Shown piece after piece: positions 19,450-28,562 of a DNA stretch of 64,000 nucleotides. The translations under genes and the position numbers were made by a program. A model generated the notes under the pieces. It did no database searches and was not told the DNA's origin. It saw only the letters and a list, made by a program, of their open reading frames with translations. Location: NCBI RefSeq assembly GCF_014269205.2, contig NZ_JABWRY020000001.1:2046001-2110000 (forward strand), written 5' to 3'. Numbering within the stretch: position 1 is the stretch's first letter; each line of letters starts with the position of its first letter. The stretch is from Pseudomonas kermanshahensis (GTDB lineage Bacteria; Pseudomonadota; Gammaproteobacteria; Pseudomonadales; Pseudomonadaceae).

Positions 19450-19467
19450 TGAAAACAAGTTTCCCAT
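19450..19467. promoter_or_regulatory. Candidate XRE-cupin operator, copy 1
   Basis: TGAAAACAAGTTTCCCAT, with the small inverted repeat GAAA-N5-TTTC. It matches 19573-19590 at 16 of 18 bases. It lies between the divergent regulator and the sigma54-type promoter. Confidence 0.55.
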
Positions 19468-19547
19468 ATCTACAACGGAATTTCCTGGGTAATGGCGGCT
19501 GGCCTCTTCACGCCGAACCGCCGCGAAAAGGCCGGTGGAGGTAAACC

Positions 19548-19562
19548 TGGCAAGCGCTTTGC
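19548..19562 (+). promoter_or_regulatory. Sigma54 (-24/-12) promoter of the glnT operon
   Basis: TGGCAAGCGCTTTGC matches the RpoN consensus TGGCAC-N5-TTGC, with GG and GC exactly ten bases apart. It would start transcription near 19574, about 58 bases before the glnT ATG. Nitrogen-responsive control by NtrC/RpoN suits an operon of glutamine-synthetase-like and ammonium-transport genes. Confidence 0.72.
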
Positions 19563-19572
19563 ATTCCTGTGA

Positions 19573-19590
19573 TGAAAGTAAGTTTCCCAT
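19573..19590. promoter_or_regulatory. Candidate XRE-cupin operator, copy 2
   Basis: TGAAAGTAAGTTTCCCAT, near-copy of 19450-19467, placed over the expected transcription start of the sigma54 promoter. That position suits repression. Confidence 0.55.
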
Positions 19591-19631
19591 GCGGAATTAC
19601 AAGCGACCCCTTACCCAGGAGTGTTCAACCC

Positions 19632-20966
19632 ATGTTGCCAGCAGAAACCCAGCGCACCCTCGATCAGCACGGCATCAAGTATGTGCTGGCGCAGTTTGTC
19701 GACATCCATGGCTCGGCAAAGACCAAATCGGTGCCGGTCTCGGGCCTCAAGATGGTGGCCGAGGAGGGCGCCGGTTTTGCCGGGTTCGCCATCTGCGGCA
19801 TGGGCATGGAGCCACACGGCCCGGACTTCATGGCCCGGGGCGACCTGGCCACGTTGATCCCGGTCCCCTGGCAGCCCGGCTATGGCCGGGTGGTGTGCGT
19901 CGGCCATGTCAACGGCCAGCCCTGGCCTTATGACAGCCGTTACGTGTTGCAGCAACAGGTGCAGCGCTTGGCCGACAAGGGTTGGACGCTGAACACCGGG
20001 CTGGAGCCCGAGTTCAGCCTGTTTCGCCGTGACGAAGGCGGCAAGCTGCAATTGGTGGATGCCTCGGACAACCTCGACAAGCCGTGCTACGACTACAAGG
20101 GCCTGTCGCGTTCGCGGTTGTTTCTGGAGCGCCTGACCGAAGCCTTGCAGCCCGTGGGCTTCGACATCTACCAGATCGACCACGAAGACGCCAACGGCCA
20201 GTTCGAGATCAACTACACCTACAGCGACGCCATGGAGTCGGCCGACCGCTTCACGTTCTTCCGCATGGCGGCCGGCGAAATCGCCAACGACCTGGGGATG
20301 ATCTGCTCGTTCATGCCCAAGCCCGACCCCAAGCGCGCGGGTAATGGCATGCACTTTCACCTGTCGCTGGCCAGCAGCACCAACAAGAATCTGTTCCATG
20401 ACGCCAGCGACAGCAGCGGCATGGGCCTGTCGAAGCTGGCGTACCACTTCGCCGCTGGCCTGATGGCCCACGGCCCGGCGCTGTGTGCCTTCGCGGCGCC
20501 AACCGTCAACTCCTACAAACGCTTGGTGGTTGGCCGCTCGTTGTCCGGCTCGACCTGGGCCCCAGCCTTCGTTGCCTGGGGCGCCAACAACCGCTCGGCA
20601 ATGGTCCGCATCCCCTACGGGCGCCTTGAGTTCCGCTTGCCGGATGCGGGCTGCAACCCGTACCTGGTCACTGCCGCGATCATCGCGGCTGGCCTGGATG
20701 GTATCGACCGCCAGCTCGACCCAGGCGAGATGTGCAACGAGAACCTCTACACCCTGAGCCTCGAAGAAATCGCTGCACGCGGTATCAAGACCCTGCCGCA
20801 ATCGCTCAAGGAAGCCGCCGACGCGCTCGAGGCCGACCACCTGTTCCGCGAGGTGCTCGGCGCAGAGATCGTCGACGAGTTCATCAAGCTCAAGCGCATG
20901 GAGTGGGTGGAGTACTGCCGCCACGTTTCCGACTGGGAAATCCAGCGTTACACCGAGTTTTTCTGA
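19632..20966 (+). CDS. glnT: Type III glutamine synthetase-like ligase (GlnT; GmaS-like)
   Basis: A 444-residue ATP-dependent glutamate-amine ligase. The glutamine-synthetase core is visible: EPEFSLF (metal-binding Glu), [33 protein letters not shown] and [25 protein letters not shown]. It belongs to the group that includes rhizobial GlnT and gamma-glutamylmethylamide synthetase, so its amine may be ammonia or methylamine. The ATG at 19632 has AGGAG upstream. First gene of an operon with glxB, glxC, glxD and amt, preceded by a sigma54-type promoter. The glx genes are homologous to the N-methylglutamate synthase subunits MgsABC, which favours an amine-assimilation role, but the exact substrate is not shown by sequence. 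Confidence 0.9.
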   Translation: MLPAETQRTLDQHGIKYVLAQFVDIHGSAKTKSVPVSGLKMVAEEGAGFAGFAICGMGMEPHGPDFMARGDLATLIPVPWQPGYGRVVCVGHVNGQPWPYDSRYVLQQQVQRLADKGWTLNTGLEPEFSLFRRDEGGKLQLVDASDNLDKPCYDYKGLSRSRLFLERLTEALQPVGFDIYQIDHEDANGQFEINYTYSDAMESADRFTFFRMAAGEIANDLGMICSFMPKPDPKRAGNGMHFHLSLASSTNKNLFHDASDSSGMGLSKLAYHFAAGLMAHGPALCAFAAPTVNSYKRLVVGRSLSGSTWAPAFVAWGANNRSAMVRIPYGRLEFRLPDAGCNPYLVTAAIIAAGLDGIDRQLDPGEMCNENLYTLSLEEIAARGIKTLPQSLKEAADALEADHLFREVLGAEIVDEFIKLKRMEWVEYCRHVSDWEIQRYTEFF

Positions 20967-21031
20967 CCGCCCCCATCCCTTGGGCGGCCCTCAAAACAGC
21001 GGTCGCCCACTGCCTAGTAAGGAGCATCACC

Positions 21032-21937
21032 ATGTGTGGAATCGTAGGTCTGTACCTGAAGAAGCCTGAGCTGGAAGCCCAGCTCGGCAAGCTCTTCGAA
21101 CCCATGCTGCACGCCATGACCGACCGTGGCCCTGACAGCGCCGGCTTTGCCATCTACGGCGATGAAGTGGCGGACGGCTGGGTGAAACTGACGTTGCAGG
21201 CCCTTGATGGGGGCTATTTGTGGGCCAGCTTGATGGGGCAACTGGAAGGGCGCCTGGGCTGTTCGCTGGACTGGTTTCAGAACGCCAGCGCCGCCGTGCT
21301 CAAGGTGCACACCACAGAAGCTGCCGCCCGTGCTGCATTGGCCGAGCTGGCCCCTGAAGTGCGCATCATGAGCGCCGGGCAGAGCATCGAAATCCTTAAG
21401 GGCATGGGCCTGCCGGCTGAGATTTCCAGCCGCTTCGGCCTGGCCGGCATGAAGGGCAGCCACATCATCGGTCACACCCGCATGGCCACCGAAAGCGCGG
21501 TGACCCTGGAGGGCAGCCACCCGTTCTCCACGGGCGCCGACCTGTGCCTGGTGCACAACGGCTCGCTGTCCAACCACTTCCGCCTGCGCCAGGAACTCAA
21601 GCGTGAAGGCATTAGCTTCGAGACCGACAACGACACCGAAGTGGCTGCCGGCTACCTGACCTGGCGCCTGCAGCAGGGCGATACCTTGGCCAAGGCTTTG
21701 GACGGGGCTCTGCAAGACCTGGACGGGTTCTTCACCTTTGCCATTGGCACCCGCAACGGTTTTGCCGTGATTCGCGACCCGATCGCCTGCAAGCCAGCGG
21801 TGCTGGCCGAAACCGACGACTACGTGGCCATGGCCTCCGAATACCAGGCCCTGGCCAGCCTACCCGGTATTGAAAACGCCAAGGTCTGGGAGCCGGCGCC
21901 GGCCACCCTGTACGTCTGGGAGCGCGAAAGCGCCTGA
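21032..21937 (+). CDS. glxB: Class II glutamine amidotransferase, GlxB/MgsA-like
   Basis: 301 residues with an N-terminal nucleophile (Ntn) amidotransferase domain. The catalytic Cys is residue 2 (MCGIVGLYLKK), and HTRMATESAVTLEGSHPF and LVHNGSLSNH are the glutamine-binding blocks. It corresponds to the glutaminase domain of glutamate synthase encoded on its own, as in GlxB and MgsA. The ATG at 21032 has AAGGAG nearby and exposes the catalytic Cys; the longer open frame upstream overlaps glnT. It acts with GlxC and GlxD. Confidence 0.92.
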   Translation: MCGIVGLYLKKPELEAQLGKLFEPMLHAMTDRGPDSAGFAIYGDEVADGWVKLTLQALDGGYLWASLMGQLEGRLGCSLDWFQNASAAVLKVHTTEAAARAALAELAPEVRIMSAGQSIEILKGMGLPAEISSRFGLAGMKGSHIIGHTRMATESAVTLEGSHPFSTGADLCLVHNGSLSNHFRLRQELKREGISFETDNDTEVAAGYLTWRLQQGDTLAKALDGALQDLDGFFTFAIGTRNGFAVIRDPIACKPAVLAETDDYVAMASEYQALASLPGIENAKVWEPAPATLYVWERESA

Positions 21938-21964
21938 CCTGCCACCGAACCTCTGGAGAATCTT

Positions 21965-22639
21965 ATGAAGACGATCGACCTTTCCAGCACTTCGGTGCGT
22001 GTCCTTAACCAATCCCTGCACGGTGAGGTGCAAGACCGTGAGTGGCGCGTGACGCGCCCCGACGGCAAACACAACCTGGCTGTCGGCATCAACGAAGACG
22101 TTTCGGTAGAGATCGATGGCCATGCCGGCTACTACTGCGCCGGCATGAACCAGAAAGCCAACATTACGGTGCACGGCAATGTGGGCGTGGGGGTGGCGGA
22201 AAACATGATGTCCGGCTCGGTGCGGGTCAAGGGCAGTGCCTCTCAGGCCGCCGGTGCAACCGCCCACGGTGGGTTGCTGGTGATCGAGGGCGACGCCGGT
22301 GCCCGTTGCGGTATTTCCATGAAGGGCGTCGACATCGTGGTCGGCGGCAGCATTGGCCACATGAGCTGCTTCATGGGCCAGGCCGGGCGTTTGGTGGTGT
22401 GCGGCGACGCCGGCGATGCGCTGGGAGACTCGCTGTACGAGGTGCGCATCTACGTCAAGGGCACGGTCCAGTCGCTGGGTTCGGACTGTATCGAGAAAGA
22501 GATGCGCGCCGAGCACCTGCAAGAGCTTCAAACGCTGCTGAACGACGCGGGCCTCGACCATAAAGCCGCCGATTTCAAACGGTATGGCTCGGCCCGTCAG
22601 CTGTACAACTTCAAAGTCGACAACGCCTCCGCGTACTGA
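21965..22639 (+). CDS. glxC: Glutamate synthase domain-3 protein, GlxC/MgsB-like
   Basis: A 224-residue right-handed beta-helix protein with repeated Gly motifs (HGNVGVGVAENMMSG, HGGLLVIEGDAGARCG, GQAGRLVVCGDAGDALG). This is the structural GXGXG domain of the glutamate synthase large subunit as a separate gene. It lies 27 bases after glxB and 15 before glxD. Confidence 0.92.
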   Translation: MKTIDLSSTSVRVLNQSLHGEVQDREWRVTRPDGKHNLAVGINEDVSVEIDGHAGYYCAGMNQKANITVHGNVGVGVAENMMSGSVRVKGSASQAAGATAHGGLLVIEGDAGARCGISMKGVDIVVGGSIGHMSCFMGQAGRLVVCGDAGDALGDSLYEVRIYVKGTVQSLGSDCIEKEMRAEHLQELQTLLNDAGLDHKAADFKRYGSARQLYNFKVDNASAY

Positions 22640-22654
22640 TCCAGGAGCAACCCC

Positions 22655-23980
22655 ATGAGCGAGCAATTCCCCCCGGTACTGCGTGAGTCGGCCACCTTCG
22701 ATCGCCTGACCATCCAGGAAATCCAGCGTGCCGCCGAAACCGGCATCTATGACATTCGCGGCGGTGGCACCAAGCGCCGCGTGCCGCACTTCGATGACCT
22801 GCTGCTGCTCGGCGCCAGCGTGTCGCGCTACCCGCTGGAAGGCTACCGCGAAAAATGCGGCACCGACGTGGTGCTGGGCACCCGCTTTGCCAAGAAACCG
22901 ATCCACCTGAAGATCCCGGTGACCATCGCCGGCATGAGCTTCGGCGCGTTGTCGGCCAACGCCAAGGAAGCGCTGGGCCGTGGTGCGACCATCGCCGGCA
23001 CCAGCACCACCACCGGTGACGGCGGCATGACCCCGGAAGAACGGGGCCAGTCGCAGCACCTGGTGTACCAGTACCTGCCGTCGCGCTACGGCATGAACCC
23101 GGACGACCTGCGCAAGGCCGACGCCATCGAGATCGTCCTTGGCCAGGGCGCCAAGCCGGGCGGTGGCGGCATGCTGCTGGGCATGAAAGTGACCGAGCGC
23201 GTGGCCGGCATGCGCACCTTGCCGATCGGTGTCGACCAGCGCAGTGCCTGCCGCCACCCGGACTGGACCGGCCCGGATGACCTGGCGATCAAGATTGCCG
23301 AGCTGCGCGAGATCACCGATTGGGAAAAACCCATCTACGTGAAAATCGGTGCCAGCCGCCCGTACTACGACGTCAAGCTGGCGGTGAAGGCCGGCGCTGA
23401 CGTGATCGTGCTCGATGGCATGCAGGGCGGTACTGCCGCGACCCAGGAAGTGTTCATCGAGCACGTCGGTATTCCGATCCTGCCGGCCATCCCGCAGGCG
23501 GTGCAGGCACTGCAAGAGATGGGCATGCACCGCAAGGTGCAGTTGATTGTCTCGGGTGGCATCCGCAACGGCGCCGATGTGGCCAAGGCCATGGCCCTGG
23601 GCGCTGACGCAGTGGCCATCGGCACCGCCGCGCTGATCGCCCTGGGCGACAACCACCCGCGCCTGGATGCGCAGTTGAAGGCACTTGGCTCGGCCGCCGG
23701 TTTCTACGATGACTGGCAGAACGGCCGCGACCCGGCCGGTATCACCACCCAGGATCCGGAACTGGCCAAGCGCCTGAACCCGGAAGAGGCCGGCAGGCGC
23801 CTGGCCAACTACCTGCGCGTGCTGGTGCTGGAGGCGCAGACCATGGCCCGTGCCTGCGGCAAGTCGCACCTGCACAACCTTGACCCTGAGGACCTGGTGG
23901 CGCTGACCGTGGAAGCAGCCGCCATGGCCCGGGTACCGCTGGCCGGTACTGCCTGGGTACCAGGCCAGGCTCAGTACTGA
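22655..23980 (+). CDS. glxD: FMN-binding glutamate synthase-like subunit, GlxD/MgsC-like
   Basis: A 441-residue FMN (beta/alpha)8-barrel synthase domain. AGMSFGALSANAKEALGRGA, PGGGGMLLGMKV, VKIGASRPYYDVKLAVKAGADVIVLDGMQGG and SGGIRNGADVAKAMALGADAVAIGTAAL are the flavin and phosphate-binding blocks. With GlxB and GlxC it makes a three-part glutamate synthase relative. In methylotrophs the homologous MgsABC forms N-methylglutamate from methylamine and glutamate. No mgd dehydrogenase genes are in this window. Confidence 0.92.
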   Translation: MSEQFPPVLRESATFDRLTIQEIQRAAETGIYDIRGGGTKRRVPHFDDLLLLGASVSRYPLEGYREKCGTDVVLGTRFAKKPIHLKIPVTIAGMSFGALSANAKEALGRGATIAGTSTTTGDGGMTPEERGQSQHLVYQYLPSRYGMNPDDLRKADAIEIVLGQGAKPGGGGMLLGMKVTERVAGMRTLPIGVDQRSACRHPDWTGPDDLAIKIAELREITDWEKPIYVKIGASRPYYDVKLAVKAGADVIVLDGMQGGTAATQEVFIEHVGIPILPAIPQAVQALQEMGMHRKVQLIVSGGIRNGADVAKAMALGADAVAIGTAALIALGDNHPRLDAQLKALGSAAGFYDDWQNGRDPAGITTQDPELAKRLNPEEAGRRLANYLRVLVLEAQTMARACGKSHLHNLDPEDLVALTVEAAAMARVPLAGTAWVPGQAQY

Positions 23981-24006
23981 TTCAACCTTCTGGGGCCGCT
24001 TTGCGG

Positions 24007-24080
24007 CCCTTTCGCGACACAAGGCCGCTCCTACAGATGATCGCGGTCCGTTGTAGGAGCGGCCTTGTGTCGCGAAAGGG
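24007..24080. repeat. Paired REP elements (BIME), 29-base arms
   Basis: CCCTTTCGCGACACAAGGCC... at 24007-24035 and its reverse complement at 24052-24080, between glxD and amt. The hairpin may reduce amt expression relative to the glx genes or hold a boundary in the transcript. Confidence 0.85.
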
Positions 24081-24127
24081 CTGCGAAGCAGCCCCCGCTG
24101 CATCCCCATTCGCACAGGAGTGACTCC

Positions 24128-25429
24128 ATGAAGCTTGCCCTTGCTGTTGTGCTGTTGGCATTGACGCCGTTGGCTCACGCCGCCGAGCCCACCCTGGACA
24201 CCGGCAATACCGCCTGGATGATCTGCGCGGCGATGTTCGTGCTGATGATGTGCATCCCGGGCCTCGCGCTGTTCTACGGCGGCATGGTGCGGGCCAAGAA
24301 CTTTCTCTCGGTGTTCACCCAGCTGTTCGCCGTGGCCGGGCTCATCGGCATCCTCTGGGTACTGTTCGGCTACAGCCTGGTGGTGGATACCCGCGGTATG
24401 GTTGAAGGCCAACTGACCTTCAACAGTTTTATCGGCGGCCTGGACAAGGCGCTGATGCTGAACATCGGCCATGACAGCCTGGTAGGGACCATCCCGGAAG
24501 GTGTCTTCGCGGTATTTCAGCTGACCTTCGCGATCATCACGCCTGCGCTGATTGCCGGCGGCTTTGCCGAACGCATGAAATTCAGTGCCTCGTTGTTGTT
24601 CATGGGCGCCTGGTTCGTCCTGGTGTACGCACCGATTGCCCATATGGTCTGGGGCGGGCCAGGGGCATTGATGGTCAACTGGGGTGTGCTGGACTTTGCC
24701 GGCGGCACCGCAGTGCACATCAACTCCGGTGTGGCGGCGCTGGCTGCAGCGTTGATGCTAGGCAAGCGCAAGGGCTACCCACAGGTGGCCATGCCGCCGC
24801 ACAACCTCGGCTTCACCCTGGTAGGTGCCGGTTTGCTGTGGGTGGGCTGGTTTGGGTTCAACGTGGGCTCGGGGCTTGCCGCCAACCAAGGGGCAGGGGT
24901 GGTGATGCTGGCGACCATGGTGGCTGCCTGCGCAGGGATTGTCGGTTGGCTGATTACCGAAAAGCTCATGCATGGGCGGCCCACTGCACTGGGGGCGGCC
25001 TCAGGTGCGTTGGCCGGGTTGGTTGGCATCACGCCGGCGTGCGCCTTTGTCGGGCCGTTGGGGGCGCTGGTGATCGGCTTGCTGACGGGGGCTATCTGCT
25101 TCTTCGCAGTGACCCGGCTGAAGCAGGCATTGGGGTATGACGACAGCCTCGACGTGTTCGGCCTGCATGGCGTGGGCGGGATGGTTGGCGCGCTATTGAC
25201 CGGGGTGTTTGCCGCGCCGTCGTTGGGCGGTTATGTGGAAGGCATTACGCCCCTTGGGCAAGCACTGGTGCAACTGAAAGGCGTGGCCTTTACCTTTGGT
25301 TATTGCTTTGTGGTGAGCTGGGCGATTCTGGGCGCCATCAAGCTGACTGTCGGGCTGCGGGCCAGCCGGGAGGAGGAAGAGCAGGGGCTGGACCTGGCGG
25401 AGCACAATGAGCGGGCTTATAACCTCTGA
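24128..25429 (+). CDS. amt: Ammonium transporter (Amt family)
   Basis: A 433-residue inner-membrane channel protein with an N-terminal signal peptide (MKLALAVVLLALTPLAHA) and about 11 helices. DTGNTAWMICAAMFVLMM, GLALFYGGMVRAKNFLS and the pore segment GGTAVHINSGVAALAAALML identify Amt, as do FGLHGVGGMVGAL and the short cytoplasmic tail. The ATG at 24128 has AGGAG upstream and precedes the signal peptide. Within the glx operon it probably brings in ammonium or methylammonium for GlnT. No glnK accompanies it. Confidence 0.93.
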   Translation: MKLALAVVLLALTPLAHAAEPTLDTGNTAWMICAAMFVLMMCIPGLALFYGGMVRAKNFLSVFTQLFAVAGLIGILWVLFGYSLVVDTRGMVEGQLTFNSFIGGLDKALMLNIGHDSLVGTIPEGVFAVFQLTFAIITPALIAGGFAERMKFSASLLFMGAWFVLVYAPIAHMVWGGPGALMVNWGVLDFAGGTAVHINSGVAALAAALMLGKRKGYPQVAMPPHNLGFTLVGAGLLWVGWFGFNVGSGLAANQGAGVVMLATMVAACAGIVGWLITEKLMHGRPTALGAASGALAGLVGITPACAFVGPLGALVIGLLTGAICFFAVTRLKQALGYDDSLDVFGLHGVGGMVGALLTGVFAAPSLGGYVEGITPLGQALVQLKGVAFTFGYCFVVSWAILGAIKLTVGLRASREEEEQGLDLAEHNERAYNL

Positions 25430-25440
25430 CTACAAGGTGT

Positions 25441-25486
25441 CTGTACCGGCCTCTTCGCGGGCAAGCCCGCGAAGAGGCCGGTACAG
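25441..25486. terminator. REP-like hairpin terminator between amt and the NCS1 gene
   Basis: A perfect inverted repeat with 22-base arms (25441-25462 and 25465-25486) and an AA loop. It lies between the convergent ends of amt and the permease gene and would block read-through in both directions. Confidence 0.8.
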
Positions 25487-25492
25487 GCTGAA

Positions 25493-26905
25493 TCAGTGCC
25501 CCATGGCCAACTTGGCACTCATCTGCCGACGACGGTAAGCGCTGTCACGCGAAGCCAACCACCAGTACAACGGCGAGGTAATCGCCAGCCCCACCAGCCA
25601 CGACAGGTCTGCCCCGTTGATGTGCTCGGAAACTGGCCCGACATACAGCGGTGTGTTCATGAACGGGATCTGCACCACGATGCCCACGGCGTAGGCCACC
25701 AGCGCCTGCGGGTTGTAACGCCCGTAGATACCGCCATCAACCTTGAAGATCGACTGGATGTCGTAGTCACCCTTGTGAATGGCATAGAAGTCGATCAGGT
25801 TGATCGCCGTCCATGGCACCAGCACCACCAGCAGCACCAGCACCATGTCGACGAAGTGGCCGATGAAGTCCTTCGATGCGCACACGGCCACCACACTGCA
25901 AGCCGCCAGCACGATCAGCGACAGCACCGCACGGCTTTTGGCGGTGGGGATCCAGCGGTAGGCGAAGGTCTGGATCAGGGTAATGATCGACAGCACCGCG
26001 CCATACAGGTTGAGGGCGTTATGGCTGATCACGCTGAGCAGGAACAGCACCAGCATGATCGGGCCCAGGGTGCCGGTGGCGAGTTTCACCGCGTCCATGG
26101 TGTCCATGCCCGCCGGGATTGCCAGCACCGCGACCGCGCCGAAGATGAACGACAGGCTCGAGCCCAGCACAGAGCCCAGGTAAGTGGTCCAGAAGGTCGA
26201 ACTGACCTTGACGTCGGCCGGCAGGTAGCGCGAATAGTCCGACACATACGGGGCAAAGGCGATCTGCCACAACGCTGCCAGCGACACCGTGGCCAGCCAG
26301 CCGGCCAGGTTGAAACCGCCGCGGGTGAGGAAGTCGTCACTTTGCACGTGGGTGAAGATATAGCCGAAGCCGACCACGATACCGATGCCCAGCACCCAGG
26401 TGCCGATGCGGTTGAGCACATGGATGAAGCGGTAACCGATGATGCCGATGATGCCTGACCCCAGTGCGCCAATGACGATACCCACCGGTACCGGCACGGC
26501 TTCGACCACGCCATGCAGCGACTTGCCCGCAAGGACGATGTTGGAGGCGAAAAACCCGATGTACATGACCCCGGCGATCACCACCACCAGCAGCGCGCCA
26601 AGTGTGCCGAACTGGGCGCGGCTCTGGATCATCTGCGGGATGCCCATCTGCGGGCCTTGGGCCGAGTGCAGCGCCATCAGCACCCCGCCGACCAAGTGGC
26701 CGACCAGGATGGCGACGATGCCCCACACCAGGTTCAGGTGAAACAGCTGCACGCCCAGCGCGCCGGTGACGATGGGCAGGGGCGCGATATTGCCCCCGAA
26801 CCACAGTGTGAACAAATCCCTTACCTTTCCATGGCGGTCTTGCGGGGGCACGTAGCCGATCGTGTGTTTTTCTATGAGGGGTGCCGAGTTGGCTGCACTG
26901 GTCAT
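25493..26905 (-). CDS. NCS1-family (cytosine permease-like) transporter
   Basis: A 470-residue symporter with about 12 membrane helices. RDLFTLWFGGNIAPLPIVTGA, QMGIPQMIQSRAQFG, NRIGTWVLG and HNALNLYGAVLS are NCS1/CodB marks. The ATG at 26905 has GGAG 8 bases upstream. A close paralogue lies at 41083-42486 and shares most of its length. No deaminase adjoins it, so cytosine as substrate is not established; NCS1 members also carry hydantoins, allantoin, vitamins and other N-heterocycles. Confidence 0.88.
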   Translation of the reverse strand: MTSAANSAPLIEKHTIGYVPPQDRHGKVRDLFTLWFGGNIAPLPIVTGALGVQLFHLNLVWGIVAILVGHLVGGVLMALHSAQGPQMGIPQMIQSRAQFGTLGALLVVVIAGVMYIGFFASNIVLAGKSLHGVVEAVPVPVGIVIGALGSGIIGIIGYRFIHVLNRIGTWVLGIGIVVGFGYIFTHVQSDDFLTRGGFNLAGWLATVSLAALWQIAFAPYVSDYSRYLPADVKVSSTFWTTYLGSVLGSSLSFIFGAVAVLAIPAGMDTMDAVKLATGTLGPIMLVLFLLSVISHNALNLYGAVLSIITLIQTFAYRWIPTAKSRAVLSLIVLAACSVVAVCASKDFIGHFVDMVLVLLVVLVPWTAINLIDFYAIHKGDYDIQSIFKVDGGIYGRYNPQALVAYAVGIVVQIPFMNTPLYVGPVSEHINGADLSWLVGLAITSPLYWWLASRDSAYRRRQMSAKLAMGH

Positions 26906-27317
26906 GACTGACTCCAAGGCAAGGTAGGGCATGGGGTACTGCCCGGGTGCGTGCCGGCGAAGGGCGACGCGTTCTTGTTGGAGGGATGATGGGGGGTGCG
27001 GGGATAACGAGAAATTAGTAAATATGTGCCCATAAACCTTAAAAAACCTAAGGCTGACAAAAGGTTAAGGGACGAGTGGTAGCAAGGAGCGGGCCATACG
27101 GCTGGAAGGCCTGGGCCTGGGGGGTTGGCGCCCTCCGGGTGAATGGGCCGGGAACCGGGCTGGTGCGAGGTGCGCGTTTTCAGTGCAGATAAATAGTCCG
27201 CCTGTGCCGGCCCTTTCGCGGGCAAGCCCGCTCCCACAGGAGGACCACGTGCTCAAGATCGGTGGGGTCCTGTGGGAGCGGGCTTGCCCGCGAAGAGGCC
27301 AGAGCAGGCCTGCACAG
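26906..27317. other. Gene-free stretch with a REP pair
   Basis: 412 bases between the NCS1 permease start and the Lrp stop. It holds a BIME with arms 27211-27245 and 27266-27300 (about 33 matching bases each) that probably ends the lrp transcript. The rest contains an AT-rich patch near 27005-27065 that may include the permease promoter. No gene seen. Confidence 0.7.
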
Positions 27318-27770
27318 CTACATGGGCAACAGCCGGTCCTGGATCACTTCCTTCATCACCAACGTCGAACTCAACCGCTTCACGTTGGGAATGCTGGTCA
27401 GGTGTTCGTCATACAGCTTCTGAAACGCTGGCAGGTCCTTCGCCACCACGTGCAGCAGGTAGTCCGGGTCGCCGAACAGCCGCTGCGCCTCGACGATCTG
27501 GGGGATTTCGGCCAACGCTGCCTCGAAGTCCGCCACCGGCTGGCGCGTCACCTCGCGCAGGGTGACGAACACCAGCGCGGCGAAGTTCAGCCCCAGTGCA
27601 GCCGGCGCCAGGCGCGCGTGGTAGCCCAGGATGGCGCCCGATTCCTCCAGCGCCTTCAGCCGGCGATGGCAGGGCGATAGGCTCAGGCCCACGCGATCCG
27701 CCAATTCGGTCACCGACAAGCGACCATCTTTTTGCAGCTCGGCAAGGATTTTGCGATCAGTTCTGTCCAT
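27318..27770 (-). CDS. Lrp/AsnC-family regulator
   Basis: 150 residues: N-terminal HTH (1-60, MDRTDRKILAELQKDGRLSVTELADRVGLSLSPCHRRLKALE) and a C-terminal RAM effector domain (70-145, FGDPDYLLHVVAKDL). It is divergent from a LysE-type exporter gene, a common pairing in which the regulator senses an amino acid and controls its export. The ATG at 27770 gives the standard Lrp length; the frame upstream is not Lrp-like. Confidence 0.92.
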   Translation of the reverse strand: MDRTDRKILAELQKDGRLSVTELADRVGLSLSPCHRRLKALEESGAILGYHARLAPAALGLNFAALVFVTLREVTRQPVADFEAALAEIPQIVEAQRLFGDPDYLLHVVAKDLPAFQKLYDEHLTSIPNVKRLSSTLVMKEVIQDRLLPM

Positions 27771-27881
27771 GGAGAAGAATCTTCCAGCATATGTGCGATG
27801 ACGGGGAATATACGAAAGAAAATGCCCCGAAGGAATCCGTAATCTTTCTGCATACCAAGCCAAGACATAAGGAAGATTCAA

Positions 27882-28496
27882 GTGGCAATCAGTGTGCTGA
27901 CGGCGTTCTGGGCCGTGTCGTTGCTGTTCGTGATTACCCCTGGTGCAGACTGGGCCTACGCCATCTCGGCGGGTATGCGTGGCCGCTGGGTGATGCCTGC
28001 GGTGGCGGGCATGTTGTCGGGCCACTTCCTTGCGACGTTGGTGGTGGCGGCCGGCGTGGGCAGCTTGTTGGCGGGGCACCCGTTGGCGTTGACGTTGCTG
28101 ACCCTGGCAGGCTGCACCTATTTGTTGTGGCTGGGCGGCAACCTGTTGTTGAGCCCCGGCGTGCCGGAAGCGGGGCAGGACGGGGTGGGGGAGTCCGGCT
28201 CGCGCTGGGCCTTTAAAGGCTTTTGCGTCAGTGGGCTTAACCCGAAGGTATTCCTGCTGTTTCTGGCCTTGTTGCCGCAATTCACCGACCCGCAGTCAAG
28301 CTGGCCGGTGCCGGTGCAGATCCTGCTGCTGGGGCTGGTGCACCTGTGCAGCTCGCTGGTGATTTATTCGCTGGTGGGGTACGGCGCCAAGGCCATCTTG
28401 AGCACCCGGCCAGGGGCGGCGAAGATGGTCGGGCGGGTGTCGGGCGTGGCGATGATCGCCGTGGCCCTGGGGCTGATTGCCGGGCAGTTGGGCTGA
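27882..28496 (+). CDS. LysE/RhtB-family amino-acid exporter 1
   Basis: A 204-residue membrane protein with five or six helices. FVITPGADWAYAISAGMRG is the family N-terminal motif and GFCVSGLNPKVFLLFLALLPQF the central one. The start is a GTG with GGAAG upstream. It is divergent from lrp, so probably Lrp-controlled. A second family member follows 66 bases downstream. Confidence 0.88.
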   Translation: MAISVLTAFWAVSLLFVITPGADWAYAISAGMRGRWVMPAVAGMLSGHFLATLVVAAGVGSLLAGHPLALTLLTLAGCTYLLWLGGNLLLSPGVPEAGQDGVGESGSRWAFKGFCVSGLNPKVFLLFLALLPQFTDPQSSWPVPVQILLLGLVHLCSSLVIYSLVGYGAKAILSTRPGAAKMVGRVSGVAMIAVALGLIAGQLG

Positions 28497-28562
28497 CGCT
28501 ACCGGCGTTGACGCCGCTCGGATACACTCGCCGCTACATTTCGCACAACCAGGACGTGCCCC

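Noticed and set aside
21860..24718. A 952-codon open frame on the minus strand opposite glxB-glxC-glxD-amt
   Set aside because: It is antisense to four clear genes, rich in His, Gln, Val and Ala as expected for the antisense of GC-rich codons, and shows no domain.
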